Shown here piece after piece: positions 34,376 to 44,778 of a DNA stretch of 64,000 nt. The number at the start of each line of letters is the position of its first letter. Position 1 is the first letter of the stretch. The notes under the pieces are model-generated. The model searched no databases, was not told where the DNA came from, and saw nothing but the letters and a program-made list of their open reading frames with translations. The stretch is from Anaerostipes rhamnosivorans (GTDB taxonomy: Bacteria > Bacillota > Clostridia > Lachnospirales > Lachnospiraceae). The position numbers were made by a program, and so were the translations under genes. The stretch covers positions 1,712,001-1,776,000 of the forward strand of contig NZ_CP040058.1 in NCBI RefSeq assembly GCF_005280655.1, in the 5' to 3' direction.

Positions 34376-36289
34376 ATGAGTAATCAAAACTACGACGCAA
34401 ACAGCATTTCCGTGCTGGAAGGGCTGGAGGCAGTCCGCAAACGGCCGGGAATGTATATAGGAAGCGTTTCAACAAAAGGATTGAATCATCTGATATATGA
34501 AATCGTTGACAACTCCGTGGACGAGTTTCTCGCCGGGCACTGTGATCAGATCACCGTCACGTTAAAGGATGACGGGACAGCGGTGATCGAAGACAACGGG
34601 CGCGGGATCCCTGTGGGCATCAATGAGCATACCGGGATCTCAGCTGTGGAAATGGTATTTACCATGCTCCACGCCGGAGGAAAGTTTGGAGACGGAGGCT
34701 ATAAGATCTCAGGAGGACTCCACGGAGTCGGCGCGTCTGTAGTCAATGCCCTGTCCACCTGGCTGTGTGTCACGGTAAAACAGGACGGAAAGATCTACCA
34801 GGAGCAGTTTGAGCGGGGAAAGGTTACAGAGCCGCTGAAAGTCATCGGAAGCTGCAAAAAATCTGAAACAGGCACAAAGGTTCAGTTTCATCCGGATCCT
34901 GAAATATTTGACAAGACCTATTTTAAAGCTGCCATGATTCGGAACCGTCTGCATGAGACCACATACTTAAATTCAGAATTAAAGATCACATATGTCAATG
35001 AACGGGCAGGAGAACAGACAATGGTCGAATACCATGAGCCGGAAGGAATCTGTGCCTATGTGAAGAAGCTGAATGAAGGAAAGCACGTGCTGCATGATCC
35101 TGTCTACTATAAAAGAGAGATCGGCGGGATTGAGGCGGAGATCGCTTTTCAGTATACGGAAGATTTCGGAGAGAATATTCTCGGATTCTGCAATAATATT
35201 TATACCACGGAGGGCGGAACCCACATCACAGGGTTTAAGTCCAAGTTCACGGCGGTGATGAACCAATATGCGAGAGAGCTTGGCATATTAAAAGATAAGG
35301 ATGCAAACTTTACTGGAGCAGATGTGAGAAACGGGATGACAGCAATCATATCCGTAAAGCATCCAGAGCCAAGATTTGAGGGTCAGACAAAGACCAAACT
35401 GGACAACCCCGATGCCAATAAAGTGGTCAGCGAAATTACCGGCGAAGAGACGGTATTATTTTTTGACAAAAACTTAGACACGCTGAAAAAGGTCCTGGCC
35501 TGTGCGGAAAAGTCAGCAAAGATCCGCAAAGCGGAGGAGAAAGCCAAAACTAACCTGCTTGTGAGGCAGAAACTTTCCATAGACAGTAATGGCAAGCTTT
35601 CCAACTGTGAGAGCCGTAGGCCAGAGGAGTGTGAGATCTTTATCGTAGAGGGAGACTCCGCAGGGGGATCTGCAAAAACTGCCAGAAACCGGCGTACCCA
35701 GGCCATTCTTCCCATCAGGGGAAAGATTCTTAACGTAGAAAAGGCAACCATGGACAAGGTCCTCGCCAATGCGGAGATCAAAACGATGATCAATACATTT
35801 GGCTGCGGATTCTCAGAAGGCTACGGCAATGATTTTGATATTGAAAAGCTGCGCTATCAAAAGATCGTGATCATGACAGATGCGGATGTGGACGGTGCCC
35901 ATATCGCTACACTTCTGCTGACCTTTTTTTATCGGTTTATGCCGGAGCTGATCACCCACGGACATGTTTATCTGGCAACACCTCCGCTGTACAAAGCGAT
36001 TCCTAAAAAGGGAAAGGAGACGTATCTGTTTGATGACACGGCTCTGGAAAGATATAAGGCTTCCCACAAGGGATCCTTCACTCTCCAGCGCTACAAAGGT
36101 CTCGGAGAGATGGATGCAAGCCAGCTCTGGGAGACGACGTTAGATCCAGAAACAAGGACCTTAAAGCAGATCGAGATCGAAGATGCCAGAATGGCCTCCG
36201 ATGTGACTTCCATGCTTATGGGCAGCGAAGTGCCGCCGAGGAGAAAGTTTATTTATGATAATGCAAGTGATGCGATGTTGGATATATAG
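34376..36289 (+). CDS. parE: DNA topoisomerase IV subunit B
   Basis: A 637-residue type IIA topoisomerase ATPase subunit. GHKL motifs are EGLEAVRKRPGMYIGS, IVDNSVDEFLAG, EDNGRGIPVG and GGLHGVGASVVNALS; the TOPRIM domain has EGDSAGGSAK and MTDADVDGAHIATLLL. With the subunit A gene 12 bases downstream it forms the tetramer that decatenates chromosomes. I choose ParE over a second GyrB because the pair lies away from any dnaA/recF cluster and the A subunit is short; the distinction is not certain. Confidence 0.85.
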   Translation: MSNQNYDANSISVLEGLEAVRKRPGMYIGSVSTKGLNHLIYEIVDNSVDEFLAGHCDQITVTLKDDGTAVIEDNGRGIPVGINEHTGISAVEMVFTMLHAGGKFGDGGYKISGGLHGVGASVVNALSTWLCVTVKQDGKIYQEQFERGKVTEPLKVIGSCKKSETGTKVQFHPDPEIFDKTYFKAAMIRNRLHETTYLNSELKITYVNERAGEQTMVEYHEPEGICAYVKKLNEGKHVLHDPVYYKREIGGIEAEIAFQYTEDFGENILGFCNNIYTTEGGTHITGFKSKFTAVMNQYARELGILKDKDANFTGADVRNGMTAIISVKHPEPRFEGQTKTKLDNPDANKVVSEITGEETVLFFDKNLDTLKKVLACAEKSAKIRKAEEKAKTNLLVRQKLSIDSNGKLSNCESRRPEECEIFIVEGDSAGGSAKTARNRRTQAILPIRGKILNVEKATMDKVLANAEIKTMINTFGCGFSEGYGNDFDIEKLRYQKIVIMTDADVDGAHIATLLLTFFYRFMPELITHGHVYLATPPLYKAIPKKGKETYLFDDTALERYKASHKGSFTLQRYKGLGEMDASQLWETTLDPETRTLKQIEIEDARMASDVTSMLMGSEVPPRRKFIYDNASDAMLDI

Positions 36290-36301
36290 AAAGGAAAAAA
36301 G

Positions 36302-38563
36302 ATGGCGGAACATATTATAAGGGCAGAGTTTTCTGAGGTCATGCAGAAGTCATATATTGACTATGCCATGAGCGTAATCTGTGCGCGGGCTCTCCCTGAT
36401 ATCAGAGACGGGTTAAAGCCAGTGCAGCGCCGTGTCCTGTATGCCATGGACGAGCTGAATTTAAGATACGACAGGCCCCACAGAAAGTCTGCGAGAATTG
36501 TCGGTGATACCATGGGTAAGTACCATCCTCACGGAGACAGTTCCATCTATGAGTCACTGGTGGTGATGGAACAGGATTTCAAAAAAGGAATGCCTTTGGT
36601 AGACGGACATGGAAACTTTGGTTCGATTGAAGGCGATGGGGCTGCGGCCATGCGTTATACGGAGGCTAGGCTGAAAAAATTTACCCAGGAGGTATACCTG
36701 GCAGATCTGGACAAAAATGTGGTGGATTTTACAGCCAACTTTGATGAGACGGAAAAGGAACCGGAGGTACTCCCGGTAAGAGTGCCCAATCTGCTGATCA
36801 ATGGCGCAGAGGGGATCGCCGTCGGTATGACCACCAGCATTCCTCCCCACAATCTTGGGGAAGTGGTGGATGCTATGACCGCATATTTGGATGATGAATC
36901 GGTGGACAATGATCAACTCCTGACCTATATCCAGGGACCTGATTTCCCTACCGGAGGTTTGGTAGTAAACAAAAAGGATCTAAGGAATATTTATTCCCAG
37001 GGCTGCGGAAAGCTGAAGCTGCGAGGAAAGGTTGTCTTTGAGCCAGGAAAGAAGCGGGGAGAAAAGGACAAGCTGGTCATCACGGAAATACCCTATACGA
37101 TGATCGGAGCCAATATCGGTAAGTTCCTTTCTGATATTGTAGGTCTCATTGAATCAAAGAAAACGACAGATATTGCGGATATCTCCAATGAATCGTCCAA
37201 AGAAGGGATCCGCATCGTGTTGGAGCTGAAAAAGGGCACCGATGTGGAGCGCCTGAAAAATCTGCTTTATAAAAAGACCAAGCTGGAGGATACGTTCGGC
37301 GTGAATATGCTTGCCATTGTGGACGGCAGGCCGGAGACACTAAGCCTCCGGGATATCATTGCGCATCATACGGACTTCCACTATGGTCTTGTGAAACGGA
37401 AATATAAGACTCTTCTGAACAAACTTTACGACCAGCGTGAAGTCAAGGAGGGATTGATCAAAGCCTGTGACATGATCGATCTGATCATTGAGATTCTAAG
37501 AGGCAGTAAAAACCTGAAAGAGGCAAAAGCCTGCCTGACAAAGGGAGAAGTGGGCAATATCCGCTTTAAATCCTCAGAGTCTATGATCGAAGCCTGCAAG
37601 CTGTCTTTCACAGAAAAACAGGCGGAAGCAATTCTGGATTTAAGGCTTGGAAAATTAATCGGGCTGGAGATCCTGGCGCTGCGGGAAGAATACGATGAGA
37701 TTGTGTCCAAAATCGCGGAATATGAGGATATTTTAAATAATCCAGATTCTATGCGGAATGTGATGAAAAAAGATCTGGCTGCTATAAAGAAGGAATACCA
37801 GAAAAAACGAAAAACTGCCATTGAGGACGGAGCAGAGGCTGTCTACGAGGAAGAGCCGGTGAAAGAGGAGCAGGTTTACTTTGTCATGGACCGTTTTGGT
37901 TATGCTAAGACATTGGATAAGGCAGTTTACCAGAGAAACCAGGAAAATTTACCGAAGGATTATAAATATATTGTTCCGTGCATGAATACAGACAAGATCT
38001 GTATTTTTACAGACACCGGTGTTTTACATCAGATCAAGGTACTGGATATACCGGCAGGGAAATATAAGGATAAAGGAACCCCGATCGACAATCTGGGCAA
38101 TTACGACAGCGCGGATGAAGCCATCATCGCTGTGCTGGCTGCCCAGGATATGATCCATGCCAGTCTTTTATTTGCAACAGAACAGGGAATGTTAAAGATC
38201 GTTTCCGGAAGTGAGTTCCAGGTGACAAAGAGGACGGTATCCGCAACAAAACTGTCAGACGGGGATGCCCTGCTCTCAGTGAAACCTCTGAAAACCGAAG
38301 GTGGAACGGCGGCTTTGGATATGGTAATATTAGAGACAAAAGAGGGGATCTTTCTGAGATTTTCTCTGGAGGAGGTTCCTGAAAAGAAAAAGGGTGCCGT
38401 GGGCGTAAGAGGGATCAAGCTTTCCAAGGATGATATTCTGCTTCACATTTATCTCATGGAATCTGACGATATTACATCCATAGATTATAAGGGCAAGCGG
38501 CTGGATTTTAATAAGTTAAAACTTGCAAGACGGGATACAAAAGGCTCCAAGATCCGGCGCTGA
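36302..38563 (+). CDS. parC: DNA topoisomerase IV subunit A
   Basis: A 753-residue topoisomerase A subunit. The winged-helix breakage domain has the catalytic Tyr in [11 protein letters not shown] (about 118) and the quinolone region [13 protein letters not shown] with the usual Ser. The C-terminal beta-propeller repeats are few and degenerate, as expected for ParC rather than GyrA. It follows parE by 12 bases and precedes a glycosyltransferase gene by 20 bases. Confidence 0.87.
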   Translation: MAEHIIRAEFSEVMQKSYIDYAMSVICARALPDIRDGLKPVQRRVLYAMDELNLRYDRPHRKSARIVGDTMGKYHPHGDSSIYESLVVMEQDFKKGMPLVDGHGNFGSIEGDGAAAMRYTEARLKKFTQEVYLADLDKNVVDFTANFDETEKEPEVLPVRVPNLLINGAEGIAVGMTTSIPPHNLGEVVDAMTAYLDDESVDNDQLLTYIQGPDFPTGGLVVNKKDLRNIYSQGCGKLKLRGKVVFEPGKKRGEKDKLVITEIPYTMIGANIGKFLSDIVGLIESKKTTDIADISNESSKEGIRIVLELKKGTDVERLKNLLYKKTKLEDTFGVNMLAIVDGRPETLSLRDIIAHHTDFHYGLVKRKYKTLLNKLYDQREVKEGLIKACDMIDLIIEILRGSKNLKEAKACLTKGEVGNIRFKSSESMIEACKLSFTEKQAEAILDLRLGKLIGLEILALREEYDEIVSKIAEYEDILNNPDSMRNVMKKDLAAIKKEYQKKRKTAIEDGAEAVYEEEPVKEEQVYFVMDRFGYAKTLDKAVYQRNQENLPKDYKYIVPCMNTDKICIFTDTGVLHQIKVLDIPAGKYKDKGTPIDNLGNYDSADEAIIAVLAAQDMIHASLLFATEQGMLKIVSGSEFQVTKRTVSATKLSDGDALLSVKPLKTEGGTAALDMVILETKEGIFLRFSLEEVPEKKKGAVGVRGIKLSKDDILLHIYLMESDDITSIDYKGKRLDFNKLKLARRDTKGSKIRR

Positions 38564-38583
38564 GAACAAAAAGGAGAGAGAAC

Positions 38584-39507
38584 ATGACGATTGATCTTGT
38601 AATTCCAACCTATAAGCCAGGGAAAAAGCTGGAGGAATCCCTCCGGCGCCTGTCTCTGCAGACGGTCACATTTGATACTATTTATCTGATTAACACGGAG
38701 GAGGAATTCTTCACAAAACATCTGAACGATGCATACCCCAACGTGGTTGTGAAGCATATTAAGAAAGAAGAGTTTGACCACGGTGGTACAAGGAATTATG
38801 GTGCCTCGCTGTCAGATGCGGACATCATAGCATTTATGACAGATGACGCTGTGCCGAGAGATAAATACCTGACAAAACATCTGCTGGAAGCGTTTGAAGA
38901 CCCGGACGTGGGAGCCGCATACGGACGACAGCTGGCAGATCCGAAGGACAATTATCTGGAGTACTATACAAGGACGTTCAATTATCCCGCCGAAAGTTCT
39001 AAAAAGACAAAGGCAGATTTACCGAGGCTTGGGATCAAGACATTTTTCTGCTCCAATGTCTGCAGCGCATATCGTAAAAAGGACTATGACGAGATGGGCG
39101 GTTTCATAAAGAAGACGATCTTTAACGAGGATATGATCATGGCCTCTAAATTGATTGAAGCGGGCAGAACCATTGCCTATGAGGCAGACGCCGCCGTATG
39201 GCACTGGCACAATTACCGCTGTTTTGACCAACTGCACAGAAACTTTGACCTGGCAGTCTCACAGGTTTCCTACGGAGGCATGTTTCTAGAAGTGTCATCG
39301 GAATCAGAGGGCATGAAGATGGTGCTCAACACATTAAAGCATTTACTGTTTACAGGGAGATTCTTAAAGATCCCTAAATTCATGGCAGACACTGTCTGCA
39401 AATATATTGGATACAAACTGGGAAGAAATTATAAAAAGCTCCCGAAAAGCCTGATCCTGAAACTGACCATGAACCGCTCTTATTGGGATTCGTATGAAAA
39501 GATTTAG
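38584..39507 (+). CDS. Family 2 glycosyltransferase (rhamnosyltransferase-like)
   Basis: A 307-residue GT-A fold enzyme. The nucleotide-sugar site is in IDLVIPTYKPGKKLEESL; FDHGGTRNYGAS is typical of the RfbF/RfbN rhamnosyltransferase branch; the DxD-type motif is MTDDAVPRD; the catalytic base region is KTIFNEDMIMASKL. It probably adds a sugar to a wall or capsule polymer. The LCP genes downstream attach such polymers to peptidoglycan, supporting that role. Confidence 0.85.
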   Translation: MTIDLVIPTYKPGKKLEESLRRLSLQTVTFDTIYLINTEEEFFTKHLNDAYPNVVVKHIKKEEFDHGGTRNYGASLSDADIIAFMTDDAVPRDKYLTKHLLEAFEDPDVGAAYGRQLADPKDNYLEYYTRTFNYPAESSKKTKADLPRLGIKTFFCSNVCSAYRKKDYDEMGGFIKKTIFNEDMIMASKLIEAGRTIAYEADAAVWHWHNYRCFDQLHRNFDLAVSQVSYGGMFLEVSSESEGMKMVLNTLKHLLFTGRFLKIPKFMADTVCKYIGYKLGRNYKKLPKSLILKLTMNRSYWDSYEKI

Positions 39508-39582
39508 ATTTTCTTAATATTTCTAGCTTTTTTTTCTGTTACAATAGATAAAATTACAGACATACGTTTGGAGGATAAGGAA

Positions 39583-40647
39583 TTGGGAAAGAAATTTAAA
39601 ATTATTACGGCTGTTTTCCTTGTAATTGCTCTGTCAATCGGAGGAGTTTTAGGATACTATGATGCGAAGCTGGAGGCTTCGGTGACACCAAAGGGAAATT
39701 TGAGCAAAGTAGATGTGGGAGACGACGTTAAATTTGATAAAGATGTAGTTAATATTCTTTTGGTGGGTTCTGACCGCAGGTCAGATGAAACAGAGTCAGG
39801 CCGGTCCGACTCTTCTATGATTGCCACGATCAATATGAAGACAAAAGAATTAAAGCTGACCTCTCTGATGCGGGATATGTATGTGGATATTCCCGGCCAC
39901 GGAAGAGATAAATTGAATTCAGCATATTCTTACGGCGGTGTGGATCTGCTTTACAAAACAATCGCCCAGAATTTTGATATTAAGATTGATAAATACTGTG
40001 TCGTAGACTTTTCTACCTTTGAGAAGGTAATCAATGAGGTTGGAGGCATCGAGATCAACCTGGAGGAGAAAGAAGCTAATTATCTTAATACGACCAACTA
40101 TATTTCCAAAAAGAAGTACCGCAACGTAAAAGCGGGAAAACAGACGCTGAACGGAAATCAGGCCCTCGGCTATTCCAGAGTGCGTTATGTATCAAACAGC
40201 AGATACGGCGACGGGGAATTCGGAAGGACCGGCCGTCAGAGGGCTGTTCTGGAAGCCACATATAAGAAGATCATCAAACAGAATCCAATGAAGATCCTGG
40301 ATATCGGCTTCAGCGCTTTGGATGATGTCTCTACTGACATGAATGCCAGCTACATCAAAGGTCTGGTCATGTCTGTGGTCCAGTTCGGAGTGCCGAAGGT
40401 TCAGCAGATGAGAATCCCGATCGAGGGAACCTATATGCAGGGCAGAGCCCAGAACCGGATGTTCGTTTTCTTTATCAACTTTGATGCCAATAAGGCGGCC
40501 ATGGAGCATTTTATTTTCAGCAAAGGAAAGGATCAGGATTTTGCCACGAAATACGGCGGATATCAAAATGTAGAGACCTATGGGTATTCAGCAAAACCGG
40601 ATTCTGAGGATGCGGTGGACAGTTCCCCTGGAAGTTATAAAAGATAA
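39583..40647 (+). CDS. LytR-CpsA-Psr (LCP) family protein, first of two
   Basis: A 354-residue membrane-anchored LCP protein that transfers lipid-linked glycopolymers to peptidoglycan. One N-terminal helix (ITAVFLVIALSIGGVLGYY) precedes the LCP domain (about 50-275) with the conserved SDRRSD, RSDSSMIATIN, SLMRDMYVDIPG and KLNSAYSYGG motifs that bind the pyrophosphate lipid. TTG 39583 is chosen: GGAGG lies upstream and the anchor follows. The next gene is a close paralogue. Confidence 0.9.
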   Translation: MGKKFKIITAVFLVIALSIGGVLGYYDAKLEASVTPKGNLSKVDVGDDVKFDKDVVNILLVGSDRRSDETESGRSDSSMIATINMKTKELKLTSLMRDMYVDIPGHGRDKLNSAYSYGGVDLLYKTIAQNFDIKIDKYCVVDFSTFEKVINEVGGIEINLEEKEANYLNTTNYISKKKYRNVKAGKQTLNGNQALGYSRVRYVSNSRYGDGEFGRTGRQRAVLEATYKKIIKQNPMKILDIGFSALDDVSTDMNASYIKGLVMSVVQFGVPKVQQMRIPIEGTYMQGRAQNRMFVFFINFDANKAAMEHFIFSKGKDQDFATKYGGYQNVETYGYSAKPDSEDAVDSSPGSYKR

Positions 40648-40842
40648 CTTTTTACTGTTACATAAAGTCGATTTAGCATAGATATTGTAAAAACTTCAGT
40701 TTTAATTAAGAAACTGCCTATTGTTTTCTGATATAATGTGCTATAATTGGAGACTAATATATGCCTTATGGCGCAGATCGTGCCGTCCGGAGGACATAAA
40801 GCACGGGATGCACTGCGGGCATACAAATTCAGGAGGATTAGC

Positions 40843-42123
40843 ATGACGCTGAAGACATATAAAATCATTTTGAGCATATTTTTAGTAATATCCGTCGCGG
40901 CCGGAGGAGTTCTTGGATATTATGATGCCCGGCTGGAAGCCGCCATTAACAAAAATGGAGATCTGGGCAATGTGGACGTTGGAAACGTCAAGTTTGATAA
41001 AGATGTTGTGAACATTCTGCTGGTAGGCTCAGACAGGCGTTCCGACGAGGAAGCCGCCGGACGGTCTGACTCCTCTATGATCGCAACGATCAATTTCAAG
41101 ACTAAGGAGTTAAAACTGACCTCAATCATGAGGGATATCTATGTGGAGATCCCGGGACACGGTAAAGATAAGCTGAATTCAGCATATGCATACGGTGGTG
41201 TGGAACTCCTATATAAGACCATTGCCAAAAACTTTGGGATTAAGATTGACAAATACTGTGTCGTAGACTTTGATACCTTCGAAAAGGTGATCAATGAAGT
41301 GGGCGGCATCGAGATCGATCTGGAAGAAAAAGAGGCAAAGTATCTGAATACGACCAACTACATTTCCAAAAAGAAATACCGCACTGTAAAAGCCGGGAAA
41401 CAGACGTTAAATGGAAACCAGGCTCTTGGATATTCCAGGATCCGGTATGTAGTATCCAAGAAGTACGGAGATGGTGACTTTGGCCGTACCGGGCGCCAGA
41501 GAGCTGTCCTGGAAGCTACTTTTAATAAGGTGAAAGGCCAGAGCCTGACAAAGATTCTGGATATCGCGTTGAAGGTGCTGGGTGATGTCTCCACAGATAT
41601 GGATGCTGATTATATGAAGAGCCTTGCGGCGTCTGTGATCAAAATGGGCACCACGGATATTGATCAGATGAGGATACCGATCGAGGGCTCCTATAAGATG
41701 GGAAGAGCACAGCACAATATGTTTGTCTTCTTTATTAACTTTAATGCCAACAAAGCGGCGATGAATTACTTTATTTTCGGTGACGGCAAGGTCGGTGACG
41801 GATCAGATGAGGCCTTTGCCAAGGAATACGGCGGAACCGGAGGTGTGGAGACATTTGGATATTCAGGGGTATCTGACACTTCTTCAAACACCAGCACCTC
41901 GTCGGGAAGTTCCGGGAATACTGGGTCCTATAATTCCGGCGGTTCCACAAGGAGCAGTTATTCCACATCATCCACCAGCAGCACAAGAAGGCCGGCTTCC
42001 ACATCTACCTCAAAGCCGTCCACATCTGCGACCCATGCGACTACGGCGCAGTCCACCCAGGCGACTCATGCCACAACTGCTGCGAAACCGGATAATACAG
42101 GTCAGGAAAACGCAGAAGAATAG
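40843..42123 (+). CDS. LytR-CpsA-Psr (LCP) family protein, second of two
   Basis: A 426-residue paralogue of the preceding protein; the LCP domains are alike at most positions (SDRRSDEEAAGRSDSS, SIMRDIYVEIPGHGKDK). It differs by a Ser/Thr-rich low-complexity tail of about 85 residues after the LCP domain (TSTSSGSSGNTGSYNSGG and similar), likely a wall-spanning or glycosylated stalk. ATG 40843 follows AGGAGG; the frame opens earlier at 40747 without a ribosome site. A recent tandem duplication is likely. Confidence 0.9.
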   Translation: MTLKTYKIILSIFLVISVAAGGVLGYYDARLEAAINKNGDLGNVDVGNVKFDKDVVNILLVGSDRRSDEEAAGRSDSSMIATINFKTKELKLTSIMRDIYVEIPGHGKDKLNSAYAYGGVELLYKTIAKNFGIKIDKYCVVDFDTFEKVINEVGGIEIDLEEKEAKYLNTTNYISKKKYRTVKAGKQTLNGNQALGYSRIRYVVSKKYGDGDFGRTGRQRAVLEATFNKVKGQSLTKILDIALKVLGDVSTDMDADYMKSLAASVIKMGTTDIDQMRIPIEGSYKMGRAQHNMFVFFINFNANKAAMNYFIFGDGKVGDGSDEAFAKEYGGTGGVETFGYSGVSDTSSNTSTSSGSSGNTGSYNSGGSTRSSYSTSSTSSTRRPASTSTSKPSTSATHATTAQSTQATHATTAAKPDNTGQENAEE

Positions 42124-42138
42124 ATTTTAAGTGATTTC

Positions 42139-42167
42139 TTGACACTGATTATTAGAATTGATAGAAT
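42139..42167 (+). promoter_or_regulatory. Promoter of the ilvN-ilvC unit
   Basis: TTGACA (42139-42144), a 17-base spacer and TAGAAT (42162-42167), 22 bases before the ilvN start. The leader is too short for a T-box or attenuator. Confidence 0.65.
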
Positions 42168-42189
42168 TGTTAGGAGGATTAAGTCGTCT

Positions 42190-42690
42190 ATGAAACAAAT
42201 TGTATTATCGATTGTAGCTGAAAATAATCCAGGAGTGCTCAGCCGTATTTCCGGATTGTTCAGCCGCAGAGGTTATAATATTGACAGTATTACAGCCTGC
42301 AAGACACAGGATGAGAAGTTTTCAAGAATGACCATCGCAGTGAGCGGGGATGACACCATCCTGGCTCAGATCAAGAACCAGCTGATCAAGCTTGAGGATG
42401 TCATAAGACTTGTGGAACTTGAAGACCCCACATCTGTCTGCAGGGAACTGATTTTGGTCAAGGTCCGTACAGGCAAGGCTGAAAAGCAGGAGATCATCAC
42501 GATTGCTGATATATTCAGAGCGAAAGTTGTGGATGTGGCAAAGGATTCACTGATGATTGAACTCACCGGAAATGTCAATAAGATTGAAGCTTTCATAAGT
42601 TTACTGGAAGATTTTGATATTCTGGAACTTGTGAGAACAGGGCTTACCGGTCTGTCCCGCGGGGAAACCGTGCCGAGACTTGTCAAGTAG
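42190..42690 (+). CDS. ilvN: Acetolactate synthase small (regulatory) subunit
   Basis: A 166-residue regulatory subunit for branched-chain amino acid synthesis. The N-terminal ACT domain (VLSIVAENNPGVLSRISGLF, GYNIDSITACKT) binds valine; the C-terminal ALS_ss domain runs to the end. The catalytic subunit gene ilvB is not in this window. ATG 42190 is chosen because AGGAGG is about 11 bases upstream. ilvC follows 70 bases later. Confidence 0.92.
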   Translation: MKQIVLSIVAENNPGVLSRISGLFSRRGYNIDSITACKTQDEKFSRMTIAVSGDDTILAQIKNQLIKLEDVIRLVELEDPTSVCRELILVKVRTGKAEKQEIITIADIFRAKVVDVAKDSLMIELTGNVNKIEAFISLLEDFDILELVRTGLTGLSRGETVPRLVK

Positions 42691-42742
42691 GCACACATTT
42701 AATTCAAAAGGTATGGGAATACCCCTTACTTATAAAGCCTAG

Positions 42743-43777
<1,035 letters not shown>

Positions 43778-43796
43778 AAAATAACTACATAATATA

Positions 43797-43857
43797 AAAA
43801 CACCTCAGGCAGAGAATCATGCTTACAGCAATTGATTTCTCTGCCTGAGGTGTTTTT
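43797..43857. terminator. Bidirectional terminator between ilvC and the MerR gene
   Basis: ACACCTCAGGCAGAGAA pairs with TTCTCTGCCTGAGGTGT and is flanked by A and T runs. Confidence 0.85.
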
Positions 43858-43867
43858 AGGTTTTATC

Positions 43868-44694
43868 TTATTTATCCATGTCCATAATCTGAACAGAAAT
43901 TTGTGTCTCATAATTATCGTAACCGGAACGAGTCAGTTCATCAAGAATTGTCGTCTCATAAAAAGAAGTTCCCAACGTAAGCTTATGTTCCTCCGAATAT
44001 GCTAAGATTTTATAATAAGTTTCTCCGATCGTATCCCAATGACCATGATGATAGGCATATAGATAATGACCCTCCGGTTTCGTTGTATAAGTGATCTTCT
44101 TAGGAGGGGTATCAAACAACATGTACACATGCAGGTAATTATCATAGATACCTTGATGAATATCCACTGCACTTTGGAGAAAACCAATGTTATATGGGCT
44201 TTTGATACCAAGCTTATCACAGTGCATCAAAAGTTCACTGATCTTAATTGCCACAATCTTATCATCTGCGGAAGAAGAATGTGTGGCAATATAGTATTGA
44301 GCCGGTGTTTTTAAGATTTCGATCTGGCTGAAATCTTTTTGCAAAGCATCTTTTAGCAGGGCAGATTTTTTTGCAGCCACTTTTTTGTGGTTTTTAATTT
44401 ACGGATCTTCTGATCAATGGAATGTTCCTCTCTCTCCAAAAGCGTAAACAGGGCTTCAGGGCTTTTGTGATCGAGATATTCTTTAATATCTGACAGGGGA
44501 ACACCCAGCTGGCGCAGTGTAAAGATGACATCAAACACTTCTAACTGCGAAATAGAATAGTATCGGTAGTTATTTTCCAGTTTTACTTCAGGGGAAAACA
44601 GGCCGATATCGTCATAGTGAAATAACGTATGTTTTGTGACACCGGCTACTTTTGCAAATTCACCAGTGGATAAATATAAATCTTTATTAATCAT
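43868..44694 (-). pseudogene. MerR-family regulator with GyrI-like domain, split by a frameshift
   Basis: ATG 44694 opens a MerR winged helix ([40 protein letters not shown]) and coiled coil, but the frame stops at 44353 after KWLQKNLPC. The next frame carries the missing C-terminal effector-binding domain ([20 protein letters not shown], ending at 43868). The break falls on a run of seven A on the coding strand (44366-44372); eight would restore one 275-residue protein. It may be a true mutation, a sequencing error, a phase-variable switch or a slippage site. The DNA-binding part is intact and it is divergent from a MATE pump it probably controls. Confidence 0.85.
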
Positions 44695-44706
44695 TTTAAT
44701 TACCTC

Positions 44707-44737
44707 TTGACTATAGGACTACCCGATAGTTTATCAT
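44707..44737 (+). promoter_or_regulatory. MerR-type promoter/operator of the MATE gene
   Basis: TTGACT (44707-44712) and TATCAT (44732-44737) are 19 bases apart, the stretched spacing that MerR activators correct. The spacer holds a dyad, CTATAGG...CCCGATAG. It lies just outside the MerR start codon. Confidence 0.7.
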
Positions 44738-44778
44738 AACTAATGCAGTGGAGATAATCAAGAGAAAGAGGTGGAATT

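Noticed and set aside
40747..40842. Earlier start for the second LCP protein
   Set aside because: The 32 added residues precede the membrane anchor without a ribosome site, whereas AGGAGG sits right before ATG 40843.
42124..42189. T-box or attenuator before ilvN
   Set aside because: The distance from the promoter -10 to the start codon is about 22 bases, too short for such a leader.
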